From positions 868,001 through 932,000 of the forward strand of contig NZ_CP029550.1 of NCBI RefSeq assembly GCF_003173715.1: a stretch of 64,000 nt of DNA, in the 5' to 3' direction. The DNA comes from Methylobacterium durans. Its GTDB lineage: Bacteria; Pseudomonadota; Alphaproteobacteria; Rhizobiales; Beijerinckiaceae. Shown one piece after another: positions 29,604-37,850 of this stretch (position 1 is the first letter of the stretch; every line of letters begins with the position of its first letter). The notes below the pieces were generated by a model that saw nothing but the letters and a program-made list of their open reading frames with translations, was not told the DNA's origin and did no database searches. Both the position numbers and the translations under genes were made by a program.

Positions 29604-30245
29604 TCACGGCCCCTCCACCGCGGCGCGGCTCTCCGCGAGACGCGCGGCGTAGCGGGCGATGAGATCGACTTCGAGGTTGAGGCGGTCGCCCGACCGGCGC
29701 TCGCCCCAGGTGGTGACGGCGAGCGTGTGCGGGATGAGCAGGACGGAGAAGAGGTCGCCCTCGACCGTGTTGACGGTGAGCGAGGTCCCGTCGAGGCAGA
29801 CGGAGCCCTTCTGCGCGATGAAACGCGCGAGGTGGTGCGGCGCGCGCAGGGTGAAGCGCTCACTTGCCCCCCAATCGCCCTCCCCGCCAGTCACGGGGTC
29901 CCGGGCGACGATCTCGGCGAGGCCGTCGACATGGCCGGTGACGAGATGGCCGCCGAGCTCGTCGCCGATCTTCAGCGACCGCTCGAGATTGACGCGCGTC
30001 CCCTCCCGCCACGCTCCGACACTGGTGCGTGCCAGGGTCTCGGCCGCCGCATCGACGGCGAAGACGGCGCCCCCTTCGAACGCCTCGACGGTCACGGCCG
30101 TCAGGCATGGACCGGCGCACGCGATCGAGGCGCCGATCGCGATGTTGGCGGGGTCGTAGGTCGAGCGGATCTCCAGGCGGCGCAGGCGCTCGTCGCCCGA
30201 GACCCTCAGGACGGTGCCGACGTCGGAGACGAGACCGGTGAACAT
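29604..30245 (-). CDS. ribE: Riboflavin synthase alpha subunit
   Basis: A 213-residue riboflavin synthase with two tandem lumazine-binding barrels. It begins [15 protein letters not shown]. The first barrel has [15 protein letters not shown] and [20 protein letters not shown]; the second has [20 protein letters not shown] and [11 protein letters not shown]. It dismutates two lumazines into riboflavin. Its start lies 40 bp inside the end of ribD, so the two are translationally linked. Confidence 0.93.
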   Translation of the reverse strand: MFTGLVSDVGTVLRVSGDERLRRLEIRSTYDPANIAIGASIACAGPCLTAVTVEAFEGGAVFAVDAAAETLARTSVGAWREGTRVNLERSLKIGDELGGHLVTGHVDGLAEIVARDPVTGGEGDWGASERFTLRAPHHLARFIAQKGSVCLDGTSLTVNTVEGDLFSVLLIPHTLAVTTWGERRSGDRLNLEVDLIARYAARLAESRAAVEGP

Positions 30246-31360
30246 GGTGGGCTCCGCTCGTAGATGACGGCGCGATCCGGGCCGAGGCCGCGCCGCCCGG
30301 TTTCGCGCAGGTGGCCGCTCGCGATCCGCGCGGCAAGGTGCGGGCCGACCGCACGCAAGCCCCCGGCGGAGCCGAGCTCGGCCGGCCCGGTGATCAGCGT
30401 GCAGGCATCGACGAGGTCGTCCGCGGCGAGCATGTCGGCGAGGAGCGGGCCGCCCTCGCTGCAGATCCGCGTGAGGCCGCGCTCTGCGAGCACGTTCAGC
30501 GCCGCGCGCAGGTCGACCCGCCCGGACGGGAGAGCAGGGACGCAGACCACCTCGACCCCGAAGGTCTGGAGCGTTCGCTTGGCGTGGGCGGGGGCACTGC
30601 GCGTCGAGATGACGAGCGTGGGCACGTCCCGAGCGCTCCGCACCAGGGCGCTCGACGGCTGCAGGCGCAACTGCGAATCGACGACGACGCGCAGGGGCGA
30701 GCGGTCCGTCAGCCCCGGCAGGCGCACATTCAGCGACGGGTCGTCGGCGCGCGCGGTGCCGATCCCGACCATGATCGCATCCGCGTGGGCGCGCCAGAGA
30801 TGCACCGCCCCGTCGGCGATCGGCCCGGTGATCCGCAGGCGCTCGCGGCCGGTGTTCGCGGCGAAGCCGTCGCGGGTCTGCGCGAGCTTGAGGCTGACGG
30901 ACGGGCGCGTCTCGGCCACCCGGGTGAAGTGGCCGATGTGGTCGCGGAAGGCCTGATCGCGCAGGATCCCGGTGGTGAGGTCGATGCCGGCCGCCCGGAG
31001 AAGCGCGTGCCCGCGCCCGGCAACGCGGGTATCCGGATCCTCGATCGCCGTCACGACGCGCGCGATGCCCGATGCGACGATCGCATCGGTGCAGGGGGGC
31101 GTGCGCCCGTGATGGGAGCAGGGCTCCAGCGTGACGTAGAGCGTGGCGCCGCGGGCCGCCTCGCCCGCCATCGCGAGGGCCAGGGGCTCGGCGTGGGGCC
31201 GGCCGCCGATGGCCGTGACGCCCTGCCCGACCACGCGCTCGGCGCCGGGCGGTCCGGCCACGACGACCGCCCCGACCGACGGGTTCGGCCAGGTGCGCCC
31301 GAGATTGCGCTGCCCGAGGGAGAGGGCGAGGCGCATGAAGCGGATGTCCGTCTCGCTCAC
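30206..31360 (-). CDS. ribD: Bifunctional pyrimidine deaminase/reductase
   Basis: A 384-residue two-domain enzyme for the deaminase and reductase steps of riboflavin synthesis. The N-terminal deaminase has the zinc motif HAEPLAL with [12 protein letters not shown]. The C-terminal reductase (from about 155) has [35 protein letters not shown] and [13 protein letters not shown]. The start is the GTG at 31360, overlapping the nrdR stop by 4 bp; an ATG nine codons in would cut the conserved SETDIRFM start. Confidence 0.93.
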   Translation of the reverse strand: MSETDIRFMRLALSLGQRNLGRTWPNPSVGAVVVAGPPGAERVVGQGVTAIGGRPHAEPLALAMAGEAARGATLYVTLEPCSHHGRTPPCTDAIVASGIARVVTAIEDPDTRVAGRGHALLRAAGIDLTTGILRDQAFRDHIGHFTRVAETRPSVSLKLAQTRDGFAANTGRERLRITGPIADGAVHLWRAHADAIMVGIGTARADDPSLNVRLPGLTDRSPLRVVVDSQLRLQPSSALVRSARDVPTLVISTRSAPAHAKRTLQTFGVEVVCVPALPSGRVDLRAALNVLAERGLTRICSEGGPLLADMLAADDLVDACTLITGPAELGSAGGLRAVGPHLAARIASGHLRETGRRGLGPDRAVIYERSPPCSPVSSPTSAPS

Positions 31361-31866
31361 GGGCGCGCTCGGGCCCCGCGCCGCGGCCGCGGCGGTGCGG
31401 CTTCCGCCGGGGCCGCCGCCTCGCCGAGCGTGCCGAGGAGCGCCTCGAAATCCTTGGCCTCGCGGAAATTCTTGTAGACGGAGGCGAAGCGGACATAGGC
31501 CACGTCGTCGAGGCCCTTCAGCCCTTCCATCACCAGCTCGCCGATCGCCTCGCTCGCGATCTCGGCCTCTCCGCCGCTCTCGAGCTGCCGGGTGATGCCG
31601 CTGACGAGGCGCTCGATCCGCTCCGGCTCGACGGGCCGCTTGCGGAGCGCCACGTCGATCGAGCGCTGGAGCTTGTCCCGGTCGAAGGGGACGCGCTTGC
31701 CTGAGCGCTTGAGCACGATGAGCTCGCGCAACTGGACGCGCTCGAAGGTGGTGAAGCGCCCGGCGCAATCGGGGCAGACCCGGCGGCGGCGGATCGCGGC
31801 GCCGTCCTCGCTCGGGCGCGAATCCTTCACCTGCGTGTCGGAGCCGCCGCAATAGGGACAGCGCAT
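31357..31866 (-). CDS. nrdR: Transcriptional repressor NrdR
   Basis: A 169-residue repressor of ribonucleotide reductase genes. The N-terminal zinc ribbon has C3, C6, C31 and C34 ([20 protein letters not shown], then [17 protein letters not shown]). The ATP-cone has [17 protein letters not shown] and the core ends [20 protein letters not shown]. The extra Ala/Pro/Arg tail of about 20 residues is low-complexity. It heads the leftward riboflavin operon just downstream of glyA. Confidence 0.95.
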   Translation of the reverse strand: MRCPYCGGSDTQVKDSRPSEDGAAIRRRRVCPDCAGRFTTFERVQLRELIVLKRSGKRVPFDRDKLQRSIDVALRKRPVEPERIERLVSGITRQLESGGEAEIASEAIGELVMEGLKGLDDVAYVRFASVYKNFREAKDFEALLGTLGEAAAPAEAAPPRPRRGARARP

Positions 31867-31896
31867 CGGGCGCTCAAACCTCGTGTGATCGAACGG

Positions 31897-31930
31897 GAAC
31901 GGCCGCGGACTGAGGAGCCCGCGGCCGTTC
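31897..31930 (-). terminator. Hairpin between glyA and nrdR
   Basis: A perfect 12-bp stem (GAACGGCCGCGG pairing with CCGCGGCCGTTC, 10-base loop) in the gap between the glyA stop and the nrdR start. It probably ends or attenuates glyA transcripts. No T-run is present, so read-through into nrdR is possible. Confidence 0.55.
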
Positions 31931-31982
31931 TCTAACGTGGTGTCGGCCCGGCCGGAAGCGCAATCCGGCCGGTGCGCCCGCC

Positions 31983-33287
31983 TCAGCCGTAGATCGGGAA
32001 GCGGCGGGTCAGCTCGTGCACCTTGTCCTTGACGCGGGCCTCGACCTCGGCGTCGCCGCCGTCACCCTTGGCCGCAACCCCATCGAGCACCTCGACGATC
32101 AGGCCGCCGATCTGCTTGAACTCGGCGACGCCGAAGCCGCGCGACGTGCCGGCCGGGGTGCCGAGGCGGATGCCCGAGGTGATGGTCGGCTTCTGCGGGT
32201 CGAACGGCACGCCGTTCTTGTTGCAAGTGATGTGGGCGCGCGAGAGCGCGGCCTCGGCCGCCTTGCCGGTGAGGCCCTTCGGCTGAAGATCGACCAGCAT
32301 CAGGTGGTTGTCGGTGCCGCCCGAGGTGATGGCGTAGCCGCCCGAAATGATGGTGTCGGCGAGCGCCTTGGCGTTCTCGATCACCTGCTTGGCGTAGATC
32401 TTGAACTCGGGCTTCAGCGCCTCGCCGAAGGCGACCGCCTTGCCCGCGATGACGTGCATGAGCGGGCCGCCCTGCAGGCCGGGGAAGATCGCCGAGTTGA
32501 ACTTCTTGGCGAGCGCCTCGTCGTTCGTGAGGATCATGCCGCCGCGCGGGCCGCGGAGCGTCTTGTGGGTCGTCGTGGTGGCGACGTGCGCGTGCGGGAA
32601 CGGCGACGGGTGGACGCCGGCCGCGACGAGGCCCGCGAAGTGGGCCATGTCGACGAAGAAGTAGGCGCCGACCGCGTCGGCGATCTCGCGGAACTTCGCG
32701 AAGTCCCAGTGGCGCGGATAGCCCGAGCCGCCGGCGATGATCACCTTCGGCTTGTGCTCGTGGGCGAGACGCTCGACCTGCTCCATGTCGATGCGCTGGT
32801 CGTCGCGGCGCACGGTGTAGGAGACGGGCTTGAACCACTTGCCCGAGACGTTCGGAGGCGCACCGTGAGTCAGGTGGCCGCCGGCCGCGAGGTCAAGGCC
32901 CATGAAGGTGTCGCCGGGCTGCATCAGGGCCATGAACACGCCCTGGTTCGCCTGCGAGCCCGAGTTCGGCTGCACGTTGGCGAAGCCGCAATTGAACAGG
33001 CGCTTGGCGCGGTCGATCGCGAGTTCCTCGGCGATGTCGACGAACTGGCAGCCGCCGTAATAGCGGCGACCCGGATAGCCCTCCGCGTACTTGTTCGTGA
33101 GCACGGAGCCCTGCGCCTCGAGCACCGCGCGGGAGACGATGTTCTCCGAGGCGATCAGCTCGATCTCGTCCTGCTGACGGCCGAGCTCCTGCTCGACGGC
33201 CTTGGCAATCTCGGGATCGGCCTCGGCGAGAGAGGCGGCGAAGAACGTGTTCGTGAAATGCTTGTCGGCGGCGGTACCGGCGCTCAT
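31983..33287 (-). CDS. glyA: Serine hydroxymethyltransferase
   Basis: A 434-residue PLP enzyme that converts serine plus tetrahydrofolate to glycine plus methylene-THF. The PLP lysine is in [16 protein letters not shown] near residue 245. [38 protein letters not shown] and [20 protein letters not shown] are strongly conserved. The ATG at 33287 is chosen; a GTG 19 codons upstream adds no family sequence. In methylotrophs this enzyme also feeds the serine cycle, but which role applies here is not visible. Confidence 0.95.
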   Translation of the reverse strand: MSAGTAADKHFTNTFFAASLAEADPEIAKAVEQELGRQQDEIELIASENIVSRAVLEAQGSVLTNKYAEGYPGRRYYGGCQFVDIAEELAIDRAKRLFNCGFANVQPNSGSQANQGVFMALMQPGDTFMGLDLAAGGHLTHGAPPNVSGKWFKPVSYTVRRDDQRIDMEQVERLAHEHKPKVIIAGGSGYPRHWDFAKFREIADAVGAYFFVDMAHFAGLVAAGVHPSPFPHAHVATTTTHKTLRGPRGGMILTNDEALAKKFNSAIFPGLQGGPLMHVIAGKAVAFGEALKPEFKIYAKQVIENAKALADTIISGGYAITSGGTDNHLMLVDLQPKGLTGKAAEAALSRAHITCNKNGVPFDPQKPTITSGIRLGTPAGTSRGFGVAEFKQIGGLIVEVLDGVAAKGDGGDAEVEARVKDKVHELTRRFPIYG

Positions 33288-33475
33288 TGGATGGCCTCTT
33301 GTCTTATGCTCGGGTGACGACCCGGTAGACCCGTCGGCGTGCACGGGCGGGCGTTCAAGCAGGGAGTTCTACACGGGCTGGAATGCCAGGCCAAGCACAG
33401 GCGAATTTGCCGCCCCCTTCAAAAAAATTGAGCGTGCGGGCCGCCATTCGAGCTTCTTCAGGCCGTCAGGAATAA

Positions 33476-33504
33476 TTGACATTTTTAGGAAAATTTGCAA
33501 CAGT
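33476..33504 (+). promoter_or_regulatory. Candidate promoter for the AT-rich cassette
   Basis: A consensus -35 hexamer TTGACA at 33476-33481 in AT-rich DNA, with a weak -10 (AACAGT) 17 bp downstream. It lies about 55 bp before the ribosome site at 33521. The -35 is convincing, the -10 is not. Confidence 0.35.
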
Positions 33505-33520
33505 CGACCTGCTTTCCTTG

Positions 33521-33601
33521 AGGAGGTCGCCAAGAATGACTATTCATCCGACGGAGCTGGAAATTAGATCCGAGTTCGCATTCCTCGAAATTCAGTTTTA
33601 A
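33521..33601 (+). other. Strong ribosome site and 21-codon frame leading into the putative toxin gene
   Basis: AGGAGGT at 33521-33527 stands 8 bp before the ATG at 33536, which opens a 21-codon frame (MTIHPTELEIRSEFAFLEIQ, then F and TAA). The frame ends 4 bp before the TTG start of the next gene. Removing one T from TTTT at 33596-33599 fuses the two frames into one protein of 216 residues. Either this is a leader peptide with coupled translation, or it is the true N-terminus split by a one-base error. Confidence 0.5.
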
Positions 33602-33605
33602 CATC

Positions 33606-34190
33606 TTGAAGATCGAAATTTTACTTAACGAGAAGGCAAATTTCAATCCCGATCAACCGCGCGACGAGTGCGGACGCTGGTGCCTTCAGGGACAAAGTCA
33701 TGTAGAGGTCATCAGAAAAGATCGAACCGGCGATCCAAAAATCGATGCTAAAACTGATTTGCTGCTCGATATTGTGAAAGAAGTCGTCCAAGAAATTGGT
33801 GCCGGAAGCGGTCCATTATATGGTGTATATATACATACAAATTCAGCGCAACGCATCCGCGATCTCAACCTGCCTGGAATTGGCAAAGACGGTGTTGAGC
33901 AGAGCTTCAGTGCCGGGGACCTTGTAAGGTACGGGCTCAATGGTAGCATTCGAACAGATGTTATTTTGCGTGATGCAGAAGGGACTAACGGGCGTGTTCT
34001 AGCAATTTGGGACTTCAAAACAGGTAATGCGCGCCTCACAGAAGCTCGCGCTGCCGAGATTCGAGCAGCCGCGGGGGTCGGCAAAGATGTGCCAATCATC
34101 GAAATTCACATCCTTCGCGGCATCAATGTCAAGCAAATCATCTCGACTTTTTATCAAGACAAAAGGTGTGCGCCCCTGAACAATCTATGA
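33606..34190 (+). CDS. Putative nuclease-type toxin of an AT-rich cassette
   Basis: A 194-residue protein from TTG at 33606; its true start may be the ATG at 33536. No family is recognised with certainty. NFNPDQPRDECGRW at 12-25 resembles the F-N-P-D-Q-P-R linker often found ahead of C-terminal toxin domains in alphaproteobacterial phage-derived or polymorphic proteins. The core has RTDVIL (D118) and IWDFKTG (D136, K138), a D-x17-D-x-K spacing like PD-(D/E)xK nucleases, then ARAAEIRAAAGV. The GC content (about 40% in one line counted) is far below that of its neighbours, so transfer is likely. A small acidic gene follows 29 bp later, as an immunity gene would. The toxin role is inference. Confidence 0.5.
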   Translation: MKIEILLNEKANFNPDQPRDECGRWCLQGQSHVEVIRKDRTGDPKIDAKTDLLLDIVKEVVQEIGAGSGPLYGVYIHTNSAQRIRDLNLPGIGKDGVEQSFSAGDLVRYGLNGSIRTDVILRDAEGTNGRVLAIWDFKTGNARLTEARAAEIRAAAGVGKDVPIIEIHILRGINVKQIISTFYQDKRCAPLNNL

Positions 34191-34219
34191 ATTTATCCAA
34201 TTAAAATGAGGCGCAAGAC

Positions 34220-34668
34220 ATGTCTTTTGAAGCATACATTTTCTGCGATCGCGCGATCAGATCGACAATCGACTGGCAGCGCCACATCGATGACTTAGGC
34301 TTCGAAGTCCGCATCGATTCCGATCGGGACCTCCTCACGTCGAAGGGACATCTTCCGGCCATCTGGCATGATCGCGAGGTCGGTTTCGAATTCGGGCCGA
34401 TCGACTGCGAGGACGTTTTCAGAACCTACGACGACTTGGATCTGGGCGGGCCGTGGCGGCATGCCTTCGCCCTTTATTGGAATACGCTGCCGGGCTTCGT
34501 GGGCGCTTGGGTCTGCGCCGCGGCGTACGGGAAGGCCGTGGGGGCGTCGTCTTCGACCCTCAGGAGAGCGTTCTCCTGTCCCCGGACGCGGCGGTTCGCC
34601 ACGCGCAGTCGGCGATCGATTCGCTGCCGTCGATCGAGGCACTGCTCGCGGCGCAGAGGCGGCGGTGA
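34220..34668 (+). pseudogene. Putative immunity partner of the toxin, frameshifted
   Basis: A predicted 149-residue acidic protein, read in two frames that meet at the G-run 34540-34544. Part one runs MSFEAYIFCDRAIRSTIDWQ through FVGAWVCAAAYGKAV; one more G continues it as GGVVFDPQESVLLSPDAAVR, then HAQSAIDSLPSIEALLAAQR. No family is recognised. Size, acidity and position right after the putative toxin are what make an immunity role likely. If the frameshift were real, the cell would lack the partner while keeping the toxin frame open. That argues for a sequence error or an already inactive toxin. Confidence 0.45.
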
Positions 34669-34793
34669 GCGCTGTTCCCGAATGTGCGGACGCGACTGCG
34701 CGCCGCCCATGGTCTCGATCCTGTTCAACTCACCTGCGCAGCGCGCAGGCGCTTCGAGCGGTGCGGTCTCGGCCGCACCGCTCCGGATGAGGC

Positions 34794-36095
34794 TCAGTTC
34801 TCCTCGTCGCCCGGCTCGAAGGTCTCGGGCATGGTCTGCTCGGCGCTCGCCACCGGCGTCGGTGCCGAGATCGTCGAGGGCACGTTCACGCCGTCGCGTT
34901 TGTAGATGTCGTCGCGGAACTGCACGAGGCCGTCCGGGGTCGACCAGGCCGTGATGTAGGTCCAGTAGACCGGCACCGGCTGGGTCAGGCGGGCGTCGAC
35001 GCGCTTGCCGCTCTCGATCGCCTGCTCGACCTCGTTGCGGCCCCAGCCGGGCGTGTCCTTGAGGAGCCAGGTGATGTACTCGCGCACGTTCTGCACGCGC
35101 ACGCAGCCCGAGGAGATGAAGCGGAAATCGTCGCCGAACACGCCCTTCGTGTTGGTGTCGTGCATGAACACGCCGTGCGGGTTCGGGATGTTGATGCGCA
35201 CGATGCCCATCGAGTTGAAGTCGGCGCCCGAATCCTGGCGGTAGGTGTAGCGGGTGCCCTCGTCGGAGAACCAGTTGACCGACTTCGGCGAGACCTCGCC
35301 GGCGCCCGAGAGGATGCGGATCTTGTTGTCCGAGAGGTAGTTCGGATCCTTCTGCATCTTCGGGATCAGGTCCTTCTTCACGATGGAAGCCGGGACCGTC
35401 CAGGTCGGGTTGAAATTGATCTCGGTCGCCTTCGTGTTCATGATCGGCGACTGGCGGTCGATCTTGCCGACGCCCGCGGCGTGCAGGGTCACGACCTGCC
35501 CGTTCTCGACCGTCTGGACGAGGGCCGCCGGGATGTTCGTGATCACGAAGCGGTTGCCGAGGTTGCCCGCGTAGGAGCGCAGGCGCACGACGTTGATCTC
35601 GAGCTGGCGCAGCCGCACGTCGGCGGGGACGTTCATCGCCTGCTGCGTCGCCATGCTCATCTGGCCGGTCTGGCTGAGGCCGTGGCGGGCCTGGAAGCGC
35701 TTCACGGCGGCGGCGACGTAGGAATCGTAGACGCCCGAGGTGCCGGCCACCGGGTCGAGGTCGCCGGTGACGATCAGGCGCTGGCGCACGGCGGCGACCG
35801 CGGGGCCGCGGCCGCCGATGCGCAGGCGGTCCGCGCCGGAGACGGGACGCCAGCCGCCGCGGGCGACGATATCCCTATAGCGCTCGACCATCTGCTCGGT
35901 CGCCGCCACCGTCTGCGGCGACAGGATCGGCGTGAGGGAGCGCTGCACCTGCATGGCGGCGGGCGAGGCGTAGTCCTGCGCCCACTCGGCCTGGGCGAAG
36001 CCGCCGGCATCGCGGGCGGCGGCCGGCTGCGCGATCGCCACGGCGGCGAGGAGGGCGAAGCCGAGCGAGCGGGTGGTGTGGGCCTGGGTCAGCAT
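34794..36095 (-). CDS. L,D-transpeptidase (YkuD domain) with peptidoglycan-binding domain
   Basis: A 433-residue periplasmic enzyme that cross-links peptidoglycan or attaches proteins to it. Signal peptide is about 1-27 (ending PAAAR). A peptidoglycan-binding domain lies near 95-155 (VRQRLIVTGDL, AVKRFQARHGLSQTGQMS). The YkuD catalytic core reads HGVFMHDTNTKGVFGDDFRF, then ISSGCVRVQN with the active Cys. The order is that of YcbB-like large L,D-transpeptidases. The frame is open further upstream, but MLTQAHTTRS starts the signal peptide. Confidence 0.9.
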   Translation of the reverse strand: MLTQAHTTRSLGFALLAAVAIAQPAAARDAGGFAQAEWAQDYASPAAMQVQRSLTPILSPQTVAATEQMVERYRDIVARGGWRPVSGADRLRIGGRGPAVAAVRQRLIVTGDLDPVAGTSGVYDSYVAAAVKRFQARHGLSQTGQMSMATQQAMNVPADVRLRQLEINVVRLRSYAGNLGNRFVITNIPAALVQTVENGQVVTLHAAGVGKIDRQSPIMNTKATEINFNPTWTVPASIVKKDLIPKMQKDPNYLSDNKIRILSGAGEVSPKSVNWFSDEGTRYTYRQDSGADFNSMGIVRINIPNPHGVFMHDTNTKGVFGDDFRFISSGCVRVQNVREYITWLLKDTPGWGRNEVEQAIESGKRVDARLTQPVPVYWTYITAWSTPDGLVQFRDDIYKRDGVNVPSTISAPTPVASAEQTMPETFEPGDEEN

Positions 36096-36341
36096 CGGTC
36101 GGAAGCTCTGGTCCAAGAATGGAGCACGGCATATTCGGGCTGAAGGACGCCGACGCGCCGGAAACTGCGTGCCCTCAGGGTGTCGAGGTACGGTTAAGAA
36201 CCCATGTTCTCCGGGCCAGAATGTGGCACGGCCGTGCTCCAGCGCACACGCCTCGGCCGTGCGGCCCTGCGGCAACAGCGCGGTGAGGGTGCCTGTTGCA
36301 CGAATGGCGCGCTCCGGCACGATCGTTTACTGGGTGCCACG

Positions 36342-36713
36342 ATGAGATCTGGGAGCAGGAAACGGAGCGCATGGCGCGCGGCGACGGCCGTGATCGCGCT
36401 CTACGCCTTGGTGCTCCAATTCGTGATCGCTGGGTTGATGCCGGTCGCGGCCTCGGGCCCCGACCGGATCCTCTGCCTTCACGCATCCGACATCGGTGCG
36501 GGCGAGGGAGAACCGGCGCCGATCCATCGCCACGCCGATTGCTGCACGGCGGCCCAGATCGTGGGAGCGGCCGAATTGCCGCGCGCTTCTGCGACGAGGG
36601 CGGACTGGCCGCGGCGTGCCGTGGTTCGGATCGCCTGGACTCGGGCGACCGAGGCCCTGCCGCGCGCGCCGCCCGGCCGGATCGCCCATCCGCGCGGACC
36701 TCCTGCCGGCTGA
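36342..36713 (+). CDS. DUF2946-like small exported protein
   Basis: A 123-residue protein with an N-terminal hydrophobic segment (AVIALYALVLQFVIAGLMPV, about 15-34), then a Cys/His-rich stretch (ILCLHASDIG, PIHRHADCCTAAQ) and a Pro/Arg tail. The layout fits DUF2946-type proteins that often accompany copper-handling genes. Metal binding is inference. It precedes the YcnI/PCuAC fusion gene by 42 bp on the same strand. Confidence 0.6.
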   Translation: MRSGSRKRSAWRAATAVIALYALVLQFVIAGLMPVAASGPDRILCLHASDIGAGEGEPAPIHRHADCCTAAQIVGAAELPRASATRADWPRRAVVRIAWTRATEALPRAPPGRIAHPRGPPAG

Positions 36714-36755
36714 AGGTTCTCGCTCACCGATCCCTTCAGACGATGGACCACGACC

Positions 36756-37727
36756 ATGTGCAGCATTTCCCGGGCCGCGCTCTGCGCCGCCCTCGGCCTC
36801 GCCGTATCCGCTCCTGCCTCCCACGCCCATGCGGTTCTCGAGCGGAAGGAGGCGAGCCCGAATGCCGCTTACCGCGGCGTCGTTCAGATCATGCATGGCT
36901 GCGACGGCCAGCCGACGACGCGGGTCAGCGTCACGATCCCGGAAGGCGTGACCGGCGCGAAGCCGATGCCGAAGGCCGGGTGGCAGATCACCACGGCGCG
37001 GGGAGCCTACGCGAAGCCCTACCCCTCCTTCCACGGCACCGTGAGCGAGGGCGTGAAGAAAATCACCTGGAGCGGAGGTGAGTTGCCCGACGATCAGGTC
37101 GACGAATTCACCTTCCTCGCGCGCGTCTCCGACGCGTTCGGCCCCGGCGCCACGATCTACTTTCCGGTGGAGCAGGATTGCGCGACGGGCGGCTACCGCT
37201 GGAGCGAGGTGCCGGTCGAGGGCCAGAAGTCAGCCGACCTCCAATCGCCTGCGCCGGCTGTGCGCGTCGTCGCTGCCGCCGAGCAGGGCTCCTCGTCGAT
37301 TCCGGCGGCCCGCACGGGGCACCTCGCCATCGATACACCCTGGCTGCGCGCGACCCCCGGCGGCGCGAAGGTGGCGGGTGGCTACGTCCGCATCACCAAC
37401 ACCGGCTCGCAGCCCGACCGGTTGACCGGTGCGAGCATGGCCCTCGCCGGGCGCGGCGAGATCCACACGATGTCGATGGAGGGCGGCGTCATGAAGATGG
37501 CGCCCGTCGTGGGAGGCCTCGCGATCAAGCCCGGCGAGACCGTCGAGCTGAAGCCTGGCGGCCTGCACCTGATGTTCCTCGATCTGACAGGGGCCCCAAA
37601 GGTCGGTGAGCCGGTGAGAGGCACCCTGACCTTCGAGAGGGCCGGCGCCGTGCCGGTGACCTTCTCCGTGGCCCCGATCGGCGCTCAGGCGCCGACCGCC
37701 ACGGGCGGCGGGCATCAGCACCACTGA
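36756..37727 (+). CDS. YcnI (DUF1775)-PCuAC fusion, periplasmic copper protein
   Basis: A 323-residue exported protein. After the signal peptide (about 1-24, ending SHA) the mature start HAVLERKEASPNAAYRGVVQ matches DUF1775/YcnI, whose N-terminal His binds copper, with YFPVEQDCATGGYRWSEVP later. From about 190 a second domain, GHLAIDTPWLRATPGGAKVA, is PCuAC-like, with ligand motifs IHTMSMEGGVMKM and LHLMFLDL. A His-rich end (GGGHQHH) follows. PCuAC delivers Cu(I) to cytochrome oxidase. The fusion suggests one protein handling both copper capture and delivery. Confidence 0.85.
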   Translation: MCSISRAALCAALGLAVSAPASHAHAVLERKEASPNAAYRGVVQIMHGCDGQPTTRVSVTIPEGVTGAKPMPKAGWQITTARGAYAKPYPSFHGTVSEGVKKITWSGGELPDDQVDEFTFLARVSDAFGPGATIYFPVEQDCATGGYRWSEVPVEGQKSADLQSPAPAVRVVAAAEQGSSSIPAARTGHLAIDTPWLRATPGGAKVAGGYVRITNTGSQPDRLTGASMALAGRGEIHTMSMEGGVMKMAPVVGGLAIKPGETVELKPGGLHLMFLDLTGAPKVGEPVRGTLTFERAGAVPVTFSVAPIGAQAPTATGGGHQHH

Positions 37728-37850
37728 TGCGTACCCGCCCGGGAAGGATCGGGCGTCACGGGGCCCAGATCGAGGCACGCCGCAGGCGATCCCTGCGGCG
37801 TGGGCAATCCTCAGATCGGAACTGCGAGCGCGATCCGCGCGCTCGCGCCC

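Noticed and set aside
33606..34190. Prophage remnant, because of the F-N-P-D-Q-P-R linker
   Set aside because: No other phage gene (portal, capsid, integrase, lysis) is present around it, so only a toxin-like cassette is supported.
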